A stretch of 64,000 nucleotides of DNA from Cryptomeria japonica (lineage: Eukaryota; Streptophyta; Pinopsida; Cupressales; Cupressaceae): positions 253,751,533-253,815,532 of the forward strand of contig NC_081410.1 of assembly GCF_030272615.1 (NCBI RefSeq), written 5' to 3'. The position numbers and the translations under genes are program-made. Below are positions 34,514 through 45,843 of this stretch, piece after piece. The notes under the pieces are model-generated. The model had not been told where the DNA came from and did not search any database. It saw only the letters and a list, made by a program, of their open reading frames with translations. Positions within the stretch are counted from its first letter, which is position 1, and the number at the start of each line of letters is the position of its first letter.

Positions 34514-35451
34514 TGTTGTCTTCAAAATCTGATTCACTTCAACATCCTTATAATATTATGATTAACTCTATGTAGAAGATATATTGAAGGGAAGCAAACT
34601 CTTAGGACAACATATGACAAGGTTTGATTTAACCTTCTACACTTTAGACCTACTCAGAGTCCAGGTGGGTATACCCTTGTGAACTAAATTCACACTTTCA
34701 AAAGATAAATCCACAACAAACCAGTCTAGAAAACTAGTGGATCTAATCACCTTGAAACTAACAGAAACAAAGGAATGAAAATTATACTCATATTCAGTAT
34801 TTTGATCTACAAAACATGTAATAAAAAACCTCGATCTATACCAGTGCCTTATCCAAGGTCATAGAGTCATCTAAATTCAAACAATACTCCCCAAACAAAA
34901 TATCTCTACACATCCCATTGGCTCAGCTTTTGTTGATCCCTATATATGCCTAACACATATAAAAATTAATCATACCAAATTAAACTATGCTCTTCAAGAT
35001 TCAAATATCTCACAAAGAATTTACTAGTAGAAGTGATCCCTGCATATTTAATTTCTCTCCTGAAGAGAAAAGCTAACAAGCACATCTACTGAAAGTTGCC
35101 TTACAACCCCTATTCAAACAAAATAACCTTGGATTATTCAGAATGAAACAGTAAACAATTGCAAACACATTTGAAGATGATACAAAGTTTTTACTCAAAA
35201 CCGATGGTCTGTATATTGATATTATCTTAAAGAAAGTATTACAAAAACCTTTGAATACTCTCCATTAAACTTAGAAAAGCTCAGATAAATTTCTGCAATC
35301 TTTTCTTACAATTCTTTGCGATCATCTTTCCTACTAGTCCTAGTATCCATTTATAACAATATGGATGCACATAGCTTCGAACTTTCCTAGGAGAATTTGT
35401 TACAATCATTTCTTTTCTAGAAGAAGTTACAAGGATCTCTTACAAAAATGG

Positions 35452-38400
35452 TTACAAGTCTTTTTCAACCTCAGCGACTTCTTCTACTTGTTGTCTGGGT
35501 GCAACCTCTTCTAACTTTTTAGGAGCGCCTTCTAACTGCTCTACATCCTAGATGGCATATTTTCTTGCCCACTCATTATAGACATCATCAGTTGGCCATG
35601 TGAAATTAATCACTTTTGCTTTAGCCTTGTTTAACCTTTTCCATGAATTTCTCATCTTGTTGGTCTCTGAATTGAGAAAACCATAATGAGATTTAATTTT
35701 CTCTATCTCTTGAATTGTTACAACAAAAAAGGAAGCATCATCTAAGTCAACAATTCCTTTTATTCTAGCTAACAGTTTGGCCTCTAACTCCTTAAGCCAC
35801 ACTTGTTTGTCCTTCAGTTGATCTGGGCTGACAAAACATCCTGGGAGCAATTCAAAAACCTAATCAGTATACTCCTTTTTGTATAAGTTGATCTTCCTAT
35901 CAGCATTGTCTATCCCTTCTACCAATTTTACTAGATCCTTGGTGGTGTCACAAGTGGATTTGATGATAGGATCAGCCCCTGCTTCATCATAAGATGCACA
36001 AAAAAGCTCCAAATCCTGCTCTCTAGGCTTCCACTTGTCAAAAATAGGCGTCAAAATGGCCTTATCTCCATTAAGCTCATTCCACATATCCAAAATCTTG
36101 CTTATGTTGTTATATAATAGTGAGGCACTCATGGTATCTGCAAAACTTGAGATGGTAGCCTTTACTCTTTCCTCATACTTCTTCGCATATAAGGCCTGAG
36201 CCTGTTTTAGATTCTCTAATTCTTGAAGAGTAATCTCAACCATTTGGGAGCTAGAAGGTGCTGGAGATGGTGGGAACTCAATGATGGGGCTGGTAGGTGG
36301 AGGTCTTGCAAGAGAAGAGGAGATCATCAGTGTTGAAGACTCACCTTGATGGTACTGTCCTGTCAACTGGCTTTGCAGCTTAGCAATGATGCTATCTTTA
36401 CCTCTTACTTCTTCCTTAACACTGTTATAAGCCTTCAAAATTGTTTCCAATTTGAATTGGAGGTATCCTTTTTTCCTTAGCCAACCTTTTTTCTACTGCA
36501 ACACTAAATTTTGTAGTTTCTAACATAGTACTAGCAACTTCCACCACCCCTGTGTTCTGCACTCAATTCACTATCATTCCACCAAGGTAACTTGACCCTC
36601 GGCTGTCCTTACTTCTTTTATTCTCATCTCTCTTGAGAGACCACATGACAAGTGCAGCATTATCTTTGCTAAAAGTGATTCCCTCCATGGGCTTGGTTTC
36701 TTTTCTCACTGCCTCCAATACTAAGGCATCTACTATGTCCCACTTAGGGAGAATGAGTACTCTAGCTTGTCCCACCATATCTCTCCTTGCTTAGGAGTGA
36801 TGGTCTTAAACTCATCCATCATTTCTTTCTTTATTTCCTCCTCCACCAGAGCTGGATCTTTGTGAGGCTACTCACCTTTTCTCTTCTCACATCTTGCATT
36901 GTATTTGTCAATATTTTGCTTCCATACAAATTGCATAAATGCTCCTGATGTAACAAAATTATTGTCAGCCAAGAAGTCCTCACTAGCCTATTTGATCTCA
37001 AGACCCCACTGCTAGCCTTTAAACTCATTGGTAGTGATGTTCATCTCAACAACAAGGGGTTCTTTTGGCATTCCCTCTTCTACTTCATCATATGTGTAGG
37101 CTATTTCCCCCAGACTGCCTAACTGTATCAATTGTTCAGCTGCTGCCTATTCATCTCCTATGTGAATAGGGGATTGGGATGGAGAGTACAAGGGTGTATC
37201 AGATTGTACTTCTTTTCCTACTCTCTTCTTCTTTGGGCTCTATTGGATGTCAATATTATCTTGTATCTTCCTCTTTCCCTTGGAGGTAGATGGCTCCCCT
37301 GTTGCAGGCATCAACACACTATAATTAGACTTCTTATGCAATGTATAGTCACCAGGAGGGATTGCTCTAGTGGAGGCAGACCTACTTAAAACCATTCTTG
37401 CCTTTTCAGGGTTGCTTTTAATCATGGCCTCCCTCTTTTATTTTAGAGTCTACATCACATCCTCAAAGCAAACAATTAAGAACTTTATTTTCTCCTCAAA
37501 AGGGAAAAAGCTAGACAATGGGTCATAGCTGGTATCAAACTGATGTACAAAATCTAAGGCTTTTTAATAAGCCACCCATTTTTCCTTCCTCAGCTCCTTC
37601 TCATCTAGATCAAACTCATTTATTATGAGATCTTTAGGAAATTGGAATTGATGGGGTCTACCTCTGCATATTACTCTCTTTCTAAACATGGCATTGAAGA
37701 AATCTTCTGGATCGGCACACTTGGATATTGCAGTCGACAAATGATAAGGTTTGAGAAATTCCTCAAAACATTTCCAACCTCCCTTGGTTATTAAAAATTG
37801 GTGGGCTATAGTGACCATAGGGAAAGTAGTCCATTTACCCCTGCCTGTTAGCTCTGCTTCCTACACACTACCAATTTGTTTGAGGATTTTTGCAAATCTC
37901 ACTTTAAGAGGGACCTAATAAGGCAATAAACATGGAGTGCCCTTAAAACCAAATACTCTGAATACTATGGATATAGGGTATAAGTAAATATCACCCCAAT
38001 TATGAACAATTTTTATATTTTCTGCAAATTCTTTTGGTCTAATAAATTCCAAAGGAACCTTGGGGTTTCTTGGATTTTCTGAATAGAGGAGAGTCCTGAT
38101 CTTTGATGCAAAACATTTTTCAAATTTTAAGAAGATAGCATCATCTCTGTCCCATGATAGTGCTATACTCGATAGTTGCACTGGCATCTTTTCTCCATCT
38201 TTCTCTTTTATGAGATCCATCCCACTAGCAAAATAATCACCACCTTTGAATAGAAATAGATGCATGAGGAGTGAATACCATCCAAAAGGCCTATCAACCT
38301 TCCCATTTTTTATTCCTATCAACCCTCCATGGATAGCATCAGTAATGAAAGAAGCATAATCAAAGGTACTGCAAGAGAAGGATTCAAAATCTAAGCAATC

Positions 38401-39092
38401 ATTAGCATGTAATGATTGGGCATATTTGCCTCAGCATCCTCTCCCAAAATCTGCCAAAGTGACCAATATACTCCCTTAGCCCTAAGGGTGAATAGATTCA
38501 ATGAGAATGGCTCTTTAGTGTTGGGTCCTACAACTATCAACCCACCTATCTTTACAAAGAATTCCTTAAGAGGCCCATTTCTAAGGTGGTTCCTCTGTAC
38601 ATTGTATACTTGAGCTAATGATTTGAAATTAATGGGTTCCAAAAAATTGGTAAACTCATTAAGCCCAAAAGCACTTCTGAATTCCTCATTATTGATTTCA
38701 ATGAGTGCTTTCCCATTTATATCCCTAATTCTCCTTGTGACCGGATCATACTTATGTGCAATCTGAGCTAGGAGATCCATATCCATGAATACTCCTGGAA
38801 CTACCAATTTTCCAACATCTAACTCCCAGATGCTATTCTACAGGGCTGATGAATTTCTCATTCTGAATCTCACTTTGAATAACCCCAACCTAGACAACCC
38901 AACCTATGGATCTCTCAACCAATTACCCTTATCATATAACCCTTCTCATATTTTCAAATGAGGAGCTCTTGGCACTAATTCTTTTACTTTTGATGCCTGA
39001 TTAGTTGACAATGTTAACTATTCAAGAAAATCATCACAAATGACCCTCTCCTGATAATTAACTTTCTTGGAAAATTCTCTCTTAGGTGCCAT
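35452..39092 (-). pseudogene. LTR-embedded accessory ORF, copy in the 3' LTR
   Basis: Starts MAPKREFSGKVNYQE at 39092 on the minus strand. An N-terminal domain of about 450 residues shows VFMDMDLLAQIAHKYDPVTR, EINNEEFRSAFGLNEF, HYMLMIA and RPFGWYSLLMHLFLFKGGDY. A basic, Ser/Pro-rich linker (GEPSTSKGKRKIQ) follows, then an acidic part, then a Gln/Glu/Lys-rich probable coiled coil (ITLQELENLKQAQALYAKKY), and the C-terminal block ends near EWARKYAI. It is more damaged than the copy in the other LTR, with extra TAG stops and three frame changes. No protease, RT, gag or zinc-knuckle motif occurs in it. N-terminal motifs match the locus at 59747. The function is unknown. A structural or regulatory role for the element is only a guess. 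Confidence 0.7.
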
Positions 39093-39439
39093 TTTGAAAT
39101 ATGCAAGTAGTTAAACTACTACCCCCAACTGGTTCTATGACAAATCAAGACCTTAATTCACACACTACTAAGAAATTACCAAGCAAGAGTACAAGAAAAC
39201 CTATTTTTAGCTCGAAGGAATCCACTCTGCAACTGAATTGACTTGCTCTATATTTGAAGAAAATAGCTCTGTATCTGCTCCTCTACAACAATTCTTTAGA
39301 ATGATATCTTCATCTAGTTAAAACGAGGTCATATATGGTACCCAGGCTCTTAATTGCGACATTGATACCGCATGCTTCGGCTGTCCCTTCAGAATTGAAT
39401 TCATGAGAGAATTTGAATTTTTCGCTCCAACGGGTCACA

Positions 39440-41050
39440 ACATACCTACACATTCTTTCTCTTCACTCTTTCGCTATTTCACAAAGCATAACCTTTGGGC
39501 AATTTCATTAAATGAAATCACGCAAATCATCTGATCAAAAGAAACTTGATCGGCCTTTACACTGACTTAAAAGCTTTGCCTTTGCAGTGGTCCCCACCTC
39601 CTTTTCGCCATTTTGCAAAGCATATCCCTCAATTACTTTTCCTTCACAAAGCAGCGCTGACTGTTAGATGAAACTTTAACTACTTGGCATTGAACTCTTA
39701 CCAAGACAGTTAACTTCTTCATTAACTGCGCCTTTATCTTGACTGCTAACAGTCTTTTGCTATTTCGCATAGCATAATCTTTAAGCATCTTCCTCCTACG
39801 AAACAATACGAACCGTCAGATCAGATTGGATTTGACCATCCTTTAAGGGAGACCTTTATGCTTGCTTTACTTATACCACCTTTTCATTGGTTACTGACTA
39901 CCACGTGGCACTCAACCATTAGCTTTGGAAAACTGTTTGAGCCTAGTTCAATGTCAGCCACGTGTCTCTCCCTTATAACCACTGGTTACACCTTGGCGAG
40001 CCCTCAACTTCTTTTGAAACTACGTGTCAATTGACATGTCTCCATATAGAATTACACATGGATACTTTCTCTTCCTTTCGCTATTTCACGAAGCATATAT
40101 TTTGGTTGGTTCGCAACCGTGAAACAACACGAGCCCTTGGATCAAAACGGAGTTGATCCCCTTTTAACCTCATGCTTTATCTATCTTCGAGGCTGAAAAA
40201 TCTTTTCACCATTTCACAGGGCATAAAACATGAGCACTTTACCATTGCAAACTCATGCGGGCCGTTAGATTATATTTGGCTTGCTCGATGCTTAATAACT
40301 TACTGAATTCAGCAGATGTGGGCCCTCTGACTCAACTCTATCCACTTGGCATCTAGTCACTTTTAAACTAACATGTCAACCTTTCATTTGCTGAGAAGAC
40401 ACATCTGATTCCACCTCATCCTTGCCACCTGTATCTGCTAGGTCACTTCTTATCCCGTGGCATAACTCACCTCTGGGACCCACTATTCAATCCTTAGACC
40501 CACCTTGCTGACTATTTGTGGCCTCTGCCACATGCCATCATCTTACTCACCCTCTCGACTAGCTGGACCATCTGCTTGGAGTGCCATGTCATTTCGCTAC
40601 TTCGCGATAACTAACTGTCGAGCATCTTTATCCTACGAAGCTGTGCTAACCATTAGATCAAATGAAACTTGTGCATCTATTATGCCTTTATAAAAACTCC
40701 TTTTCCGCAGACCAAAAAACCTTTTCACTATTTCACAGGGTGTAACCTTCGAGCATCTATCATCCATGAAATGGCATGAAGCATCGGATCAGATTTGACT
40801 TGATCACTTTTTAGTCACTTAGAAAGTTTTCACTGCAAGGTCCCACCAAACACTTTTTCCATTTTGCGAAAGGTATTTTACTTGCAAGTTTTAGCTGTGA
40901 AATAATGCCAGCCGTTGGATCTTGGACGAGATGAAGCCATTTTAAACCAGACAAAATGTGCCATTTAGAACGCTTCTCCCTTTCGCCATTTTGCGAGTCT
41001 TAAACCATGCGCAACTTCACCTAACGAAATAGCGAAAAGCATAGATCCAC
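39440..41050 (-). repeat. Degenerate repeat modules in the LTR upstream of the ORF
   Basis: Eight or nine diverged modules carry the plus-strand phrase TTTCGCYATTTCGCRAAGCA, followed by CTTCGAGCATCTT--TCC, ACGAA and then CCGTCAGATCAGATTGGA or a variant. They are irregularly spaced by about 100-250 bases. The same set is found at 54420-55990 in the other LTR. They lie between LTR start and ORF start, where the U3 promoter should be. Confidence 0.7.
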
Positions 41051-41380
41051 CTCAAAACTGTGCACAACTTACGGGGCCCGACAACATTAGGAAGAAAAGA
41101 CATAAGGTGTAAAATTTTACGATTAATTCAACAACCGCCTAGGCAAATGACAAGGGAGGACACCTCCTACGACCCCAAGACCCATTAGTTAAGTGGATAA
41201 AGTAACAAAGGAATAGAAACCAAAGGGTTTTTGATCAAACATTGAATGATTTAAAAGTAAAACCATAAACCCTTAAGACCTAACACAGAGCTTGAAATAG
41301 TTGATAGTATGTCTGACTCAAAATTTTCAAAACTTAGCCAATTATGGGAAAAGAAAACCCATTTTTTAAACAGTGATAAT

Positions 41381-42236
41381 AGTGGCTCTGACTGAATAGA
41401 GCAAGGACTTTGTGGATACCATCCTGGACACCGCTCGCAACTGCACCCTTTGAATTCTTCAATTTTCAAAAGTGGGTTGTTGAAAACATCACTACCATGT
41501 AGGGTAAGCAAAGGGAGCTAGAAGATAAGATCAATAAGCTGATTAAGATGTCTAACTTTGGGAAACAGAATGAGGAGATGGAAAATAGTGAAGCGGAGGA
41601 GGAAATGGAAATGGAGGACTAGCTAGAGAAAGATTTGATAAAAGGCAACCTGAAACATTTGGAGGAGATTATTAAAACCATGAAAGAACAGGTGGAGGAG
41701 GACAAAGACAACGTCAATGTCCGGATGGCCCGTAATGAGAAAGCATTGAAAAGCCTTATGAACCACAACCTCCAAGTCCTTAAAGTTTCTTCCTAGAATA
41801 TGAATACACTAGTGGATCATCTGGAAAAGAAAAACTAGGAGAAGAACTTGGTAATTATAGAAGATGCTCCAACTTCCAGCCTAACCCACTAGACCCCTAG
41901 GCGCAGAACCAGGCAGACTACTGCTAAGAAGGACATGAAAATGAAAGAGAGTCAAATTGTTTAGGAAAACACTGACTTGAGGGAAGTGGCCAAGGCAATG
42001 ATGCTCTTGGTGTAGAATGCAGAGGAAACCATGAAGAGTTTTTAATTTTCTTGTAATGCTGGGCTTGGGGTCAATTTCTTGCTGGCCTCTTGCTATCCTT
42101 TTCTCTGCTGCTGGTTTTTTTGCTAGTCTTTTGTAGCTGTTTTGTTTTGTTTCCTTCTTAAATATCTTTCAAATGTAATTGGGTTTCAGGTCCCTTAAAA
42201 CCTATTTTTACTTAATCAAAAACAATGGCTCTAACT
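41381..42236 (+). mobile_element. LINE-like retroposon with a coiled-coil ORF remnant
   Basis: The insert (41394-42223) is flanked by AGTGGCTCTGACT (41381-41393) and AATGGCTCTAACT (42224-42236), a 13-bp duplication with two mismatches, and ends in an A-rich tail (ATCAAAAACA). Such variable-length duplications mark target-primed insertion, not LTR integration. A plus-strand frame (41466-42044) reads as a Glu/Lys-rich coiled coil (LEEIIKTMKEQVEEDKDN) with a basic end (TPRRRTRQTTAKK) and about six TAG stops, similar in character to LINE ORF1. No RT is present. The 3' part has a GGTTTCAGGTCCCTTAAAACC stretch and a T/G-rich untranslated region. It sits at the edge of the left LTR. Confidence 0.65.
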
Positions 42237-42369
42237 AGGGATGATTGATCATAAGGTCAACACAAGAAAACTCAGAAACTCTGGAGAAATAGACCAAAAC
42301 ACAGACCCAAACAAAACAATAGGAAGGAAACAAAATATATACAAACAAAGGACCAACCATGCATGGACA

Positions 42370-43573
42370 TCAAGAGAAATAATGTTTCAGGAATTGTCCA
42401 TGCACTGGAAATTCCTGTATTTCATCATTCATATTCTTCACAAAATATGAATCGTTACCATTTAAGTCATAGACCACAAAAGGGCCAATCCATAATGATT
42501 CAAATTTTTTGTCTTTTCCCTTGTCCTGTCCTTTTGCATTCCACTGAAGAATAATGTCATCAATTTGAAATTTCCTTAATGATGTCATTTTATCAAAAAG
42601 GTATTTGGACTGCAATTGAATCTTCTGATTTCTCTTCTGAGCTAAAGCTCTGAGCTCTTCCACCTCCACAGTTTGGATCATTCTGTTTTCCATTGGTTCA
42701 GATAGCTCCGTGTCCTCATCTTGCAAGAACTTATAAACTGGAAGAAGATTATTCACTGGCAATCTGACTTGAGTACCATAAACCAGTTCAAAAGGTGACA
42801 TTCCAATGGCCTTGTTGACTGTTATTCTATCTGCCCACAAAGCCAATTTCAATTTTTGATCTCAAGATCTCTTATTTTCCTCTAGGATTTTCTTGATGAT
42901 GTTCAAAAGACTTTATTGCTGGATTCTGCTTGTCCATTCCCCTGAGGGTGATAGGGTGAAGAGTAAGACATAAGTATTCCATGACTGGTACAAAATCCTA
43001 CAAACTCTTCCGACCTAAAACTCATGCATTATCCATCACCAATTTAGCAGGTATTCCAAACCTAGTTATTACATTATCCATCAGGAAATCAATGACAACT
43101 TTACTTGTAGCTCTTCTTGTAGGAATAGCTTCTATCCATTTGGTGAAATAGTTAGTGGCTACTATGATCCATCTATGACCTCTTCCTGACCTCTCAAAAA
43201 TCTCTCCAATAAAATCAATTCCCCACTGGACAAAAGGGGCTTCCACAGTGACTGGATTTAGGGGTAAGGCTCCTTCATACTTCAGCTTGGATGAAAAATT
43301 CTGACATGGGTCACATTTCTGGACATATGCATGAGCATCTTTGAATAAGGTAGGCCAAAAGTATCCAGCCCAGATTATCTTACCAGCAGTTGTCTTAGCA
43401 GAGTAATGACCCCCACATACTCCATCATGCATTTCAATCAATACTCGTTTAGCTTGGAATTCATCCAAACACATTAGCAATTCTCCATCTCTTTTTCTCC
43501 AGAATAGATCACCTTGAATGAACACATATTTTTGGGACTTGAGTTTCAGAGTTCTTTTCTGACTATGTGTCAT
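42370..43573 (-). pseudogene. Giant element integrase
   Basis: The N-terminal zinc-binding part reads HDGVCGGHYSAKTTAGKI and YVQKCDPCQ (HHCC). The core has VQWGIDFIGEIFE with the first catalytic Asp and GIPAKLVMDNA with the second, both kept. From 43022 to 42853 the frame is broken around the third catalytic region, including a frame change. The C-terminal part (42852-42370) shows NKAIGMSPFELVYGTQVRLP and FQIDDIILQWNAKG, typical of plant Ty3/gypsy integrase tails. No chromodomain follows, in keeping with a non-chromovirus (Tat/Athila branch). The protein would insert the element cDNA. It is the last pol domain before the 3' LTR. Confidence 0.9.
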
Positions 43574-43603
43574 TCCTTTTGAGAATGTAGCATCTCTTAG
43601 GAA

Positions 43604-44197
43604 TTAGACTATCTCTGAGTACCAAGGTTGCCTTTCAATGCTAGTGACTGAAGTATCTCTGACTTCAACATTATGTATTTCAACATTCATAAGATTAGAC
43701 TCAGTCATGAGCTTAGCCAAACCTAAACCTCTCACCAATTTGGTGATCTTTATCTCCAAGTAAAATTCTTGAATTCTATTAATCCATCTGCATCTTTTCC
43801 CTGTAACCTTAGACTGGGACAAAATATCCTTAACTGCAGCATGAGGGACATAGGCAATGATATTTTCATTTACCAGATATGGCCTAAAAGCCTTAACAAC
43901 TTTAACTAAAGCATAAGCTTGTTTTTCCATGGTTTCATATTTTAATTCTACTGCTTGCAAAAACTTGCTGTAGAAAGCTATGGGATGTTCATATCCCTCA
44001 TTATCCTTTTGTAACAATACTGCAGCTACTGTATGATATGAAGCAAAAGAAAATAGAGAAAAGGGCTTACTGTAATTGGGAGATTTTAACACTAGTGCTT
44101 CCTGAATGGCCTTCTTAATTTCAGCAAAAGCCTTTGAGGCTTCTTGATCCCAACAAAATTTGGTATCCTTCTTGAGCAACTTGACAATAGGCTTCAC
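43604..44197 (-). pseudogene. Giant element pol RNase H, catalytic site degenerate
   Basis: The domain starts with the RT connection (KPIVKLLKKDTKFCWDQ) and shows FSFASYHTVAAVLLQKDNEG where active Ty3/gypsy enzymes have a TDAS motif, so the first catalytic Asp is not present. PIAFYSKFLQAVELKYETME and KRCRWINRIQEFYLEIK follow as in other Tat-type elements. In that group, from memory, the original RNase H has lost activity after a second RNase H was gained, which fits the extra domain at 45277-45843. It lies in the same frame as RT and integrase. A TAG at 43604-43606 separates it from integrase. Confidence 0.8.
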
Positions 44198-44308
44198 TAT
44201 CTCTACAAAGTTTGCAATGAATCTCCTAACAAAATTTACTTTGCCTAGAAAGGATTAAATACCTTTTACATTCTTTGGTTTAGACACCTTGTTTATTGCT
44301 TCAATTCT

Positions 44309-45253
44309 TTAAGGGTCTATCCTTACCCCTTCCTTGGAAACAATGTGTCCCAATAGTTTTCCTTCAGTGACTCCAAAATGACATTTCTTGGGATTTAGTG
44401 ACACACCAAATTCTAGGGCTTTATTGAACACCTTTTCCAAATGTCCACAATGATCATCAACCCTCTTAGAGAAACAAGTTAGATCATCTTGATAAACCAC
44501 CATGATGATATTAATGAATTCTTTGAAGGCTACATCCATGGCTTTCTGAAATGTAGCTCCAACATTTTTCAATCCGAATGGAATTCTCACATAGACATAT
44601 GTTCCCCATAGAGTAGTGAAAGCAGTTTTAAACTATTTAGATTCCTTCACTAACACTTGATTGTATCTTGAAAAACCATCCATCATGGATAAAAGATCAC
44701 AACCTGTTACTCTCTGCAGCATAGCTTCCATATTTGGGGAAGAGTAATTATCTTTCAAAGAAGCCCCATTCAAATTTCTAAAATCTACACACAATCTAAT
44801 GTCCCCATTCTTCTTTCTAACTGCGACCAGATTGGAGACCCATGAAGAATGTCTTATAGGTTTGATAACCCCCCCTTCTCTTAATTTAGTCAAATCTTGT
44901 TGCATCTTAGTTTCTAACAGGGGATTAATGGGTCTCTGTTTATGTCTGAAAGGGTTAGCATCTAGAAGTAAAGGAACTTCATGCTAAAAAAGATCTTGTC
45001 TATATGCCTTTAGGTCCTCATAAGACCAAGAAAAAACATGCTTATATTTCCTCAATAAATTAATAAGATTAGTCCTGACATGAGGGGGTAATTTCTTCCC
45101 AATGTATACTAACTTAGGGGATGATTCAGTCCCCAGATTTACCTCCTCTAATTCTTCCAACTTGGTGGTAGACTGTTGGTGTAAGTTACTGTCATTGTAA
45201 CTGAACATGCTTTCCAGCTCTACCAACCCTTTAGGTATTTCATTGGTTTCCAA
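44309..45253 (-). pseudogene. Giant element reverse transcriptase
   Basis: The frame (45253-44984, 44905-44633 and 44590-44309) shows LRKYKHVFSWSYEDLKAYRQ, GGVIKPIRHSSWVSNLVAV, RLCVDFRNLNGASLKDNY, DLLSMMDGFSRYNQVLV and RIPFGLKNVGATFQKAM. The polymerase pair is kept in VVYQDDLTCFSKR. Segments 2 and 3 carry MD and YQDD, so the catalytic Asp residues survive. Stops lie near 44984 and 44633. The order of motifs is that of Ty3/gypsy RT and the YQDD/LTCFS variant resembles Tat and Athila types. The preceding frame changes relative to the upstream RNase H at about 45260, which may be a mutation or a true junction. Confidence 0.9.
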
Positions 45254-45276
45254 CTAGACCAAATCATTTCCAAACA

Positions 45277-45843
45277 CTATTTCCCTATTGTCAACCACCT
45301 CCACCAGTGCATTACAATCAATCTTCTATCCATCATAATCATCAACACATTGGATAAACCTAAGAATGTCTTCATCGTTAGCAAAAACTTGCCAATTGTA
45401 CACATTATCAGGATGGTAGGCCTAGATTTTATTTCCATAGTAGAAATACCAGTTAGTGTTGCATCATCATTTTTCAAGGCAACATTAGCTAGGAAATCTG
45501 CCATAATATTCTTTGATCGCTCAATCCAATTAATAGAAAATGAACTAAAATGCTCAATAACATCCCAAACTGCATGTTTATATCTCTTTAATCTATCATT
45601 CTTGGATGTATATTTGGATCTTACCTGAGATACAACCAATTCTGAATCCCCTAACACTATCAATAGCTGGATTCCATGCTTCTTTGCAACCTCAAGCCCC
45701 AACAATAGAGCTTCATACTCTATAGTATTATTTGTGCACTGGAAAGCCAATAAGAATGAATACTTAAAAGTTATACCTGAAGGGGATGCAAAAAGAACCC
45801 CTACTCTAGATCCTTCTTTGGAGAAAGCTCCATCAAAATACAT
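45277..45843 (-). pseudogene. Extra RNase H domain upstream of RT
   Basis: MYFDGAFSKEGSRVGVLFAS opens the domain with the first catalytic Asp, followed by CTNNTIEYEALLLGLEVA (Glu), LIVLGDSELVVSQVRSKY (second Asp) and IERSKNIMADFLANVA (last Asp). This set is that of the archaeal-like RNase H gained by plant Tat elements. It is the same frame as protease, with a single TAG between them at 45844-45846. In Tat elements as I remember them, this domain lies between the pol RNase H and integrase. Here it stands between protease and RT, so the order looks unusual. The catalytic residues are intact, while the pol RNase H is degenerate, so this is probably the working enzyme. Confidence 0.85.

Larger units (their letters stand above)
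34514..41381 (-). repeat. 3' LTR of the giant element, 6,868 bp
   Basis: On the plus strand it runs from TGTTGTCTTC to AGTGATAATA. The partner ends AGTGATAACA, so the terminal CA is now TA here. In element direction it holds degenerate repeat modules (41050-39440) with a TATA-like TTTTTATAAA (complement of 40687-40696), then the LTR ORF (39092-35452), then about 0.94 kb to the LTR end. By eye it matches 49481-56316 closely throughout, with scattered transitions. Confidence 0.93.
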
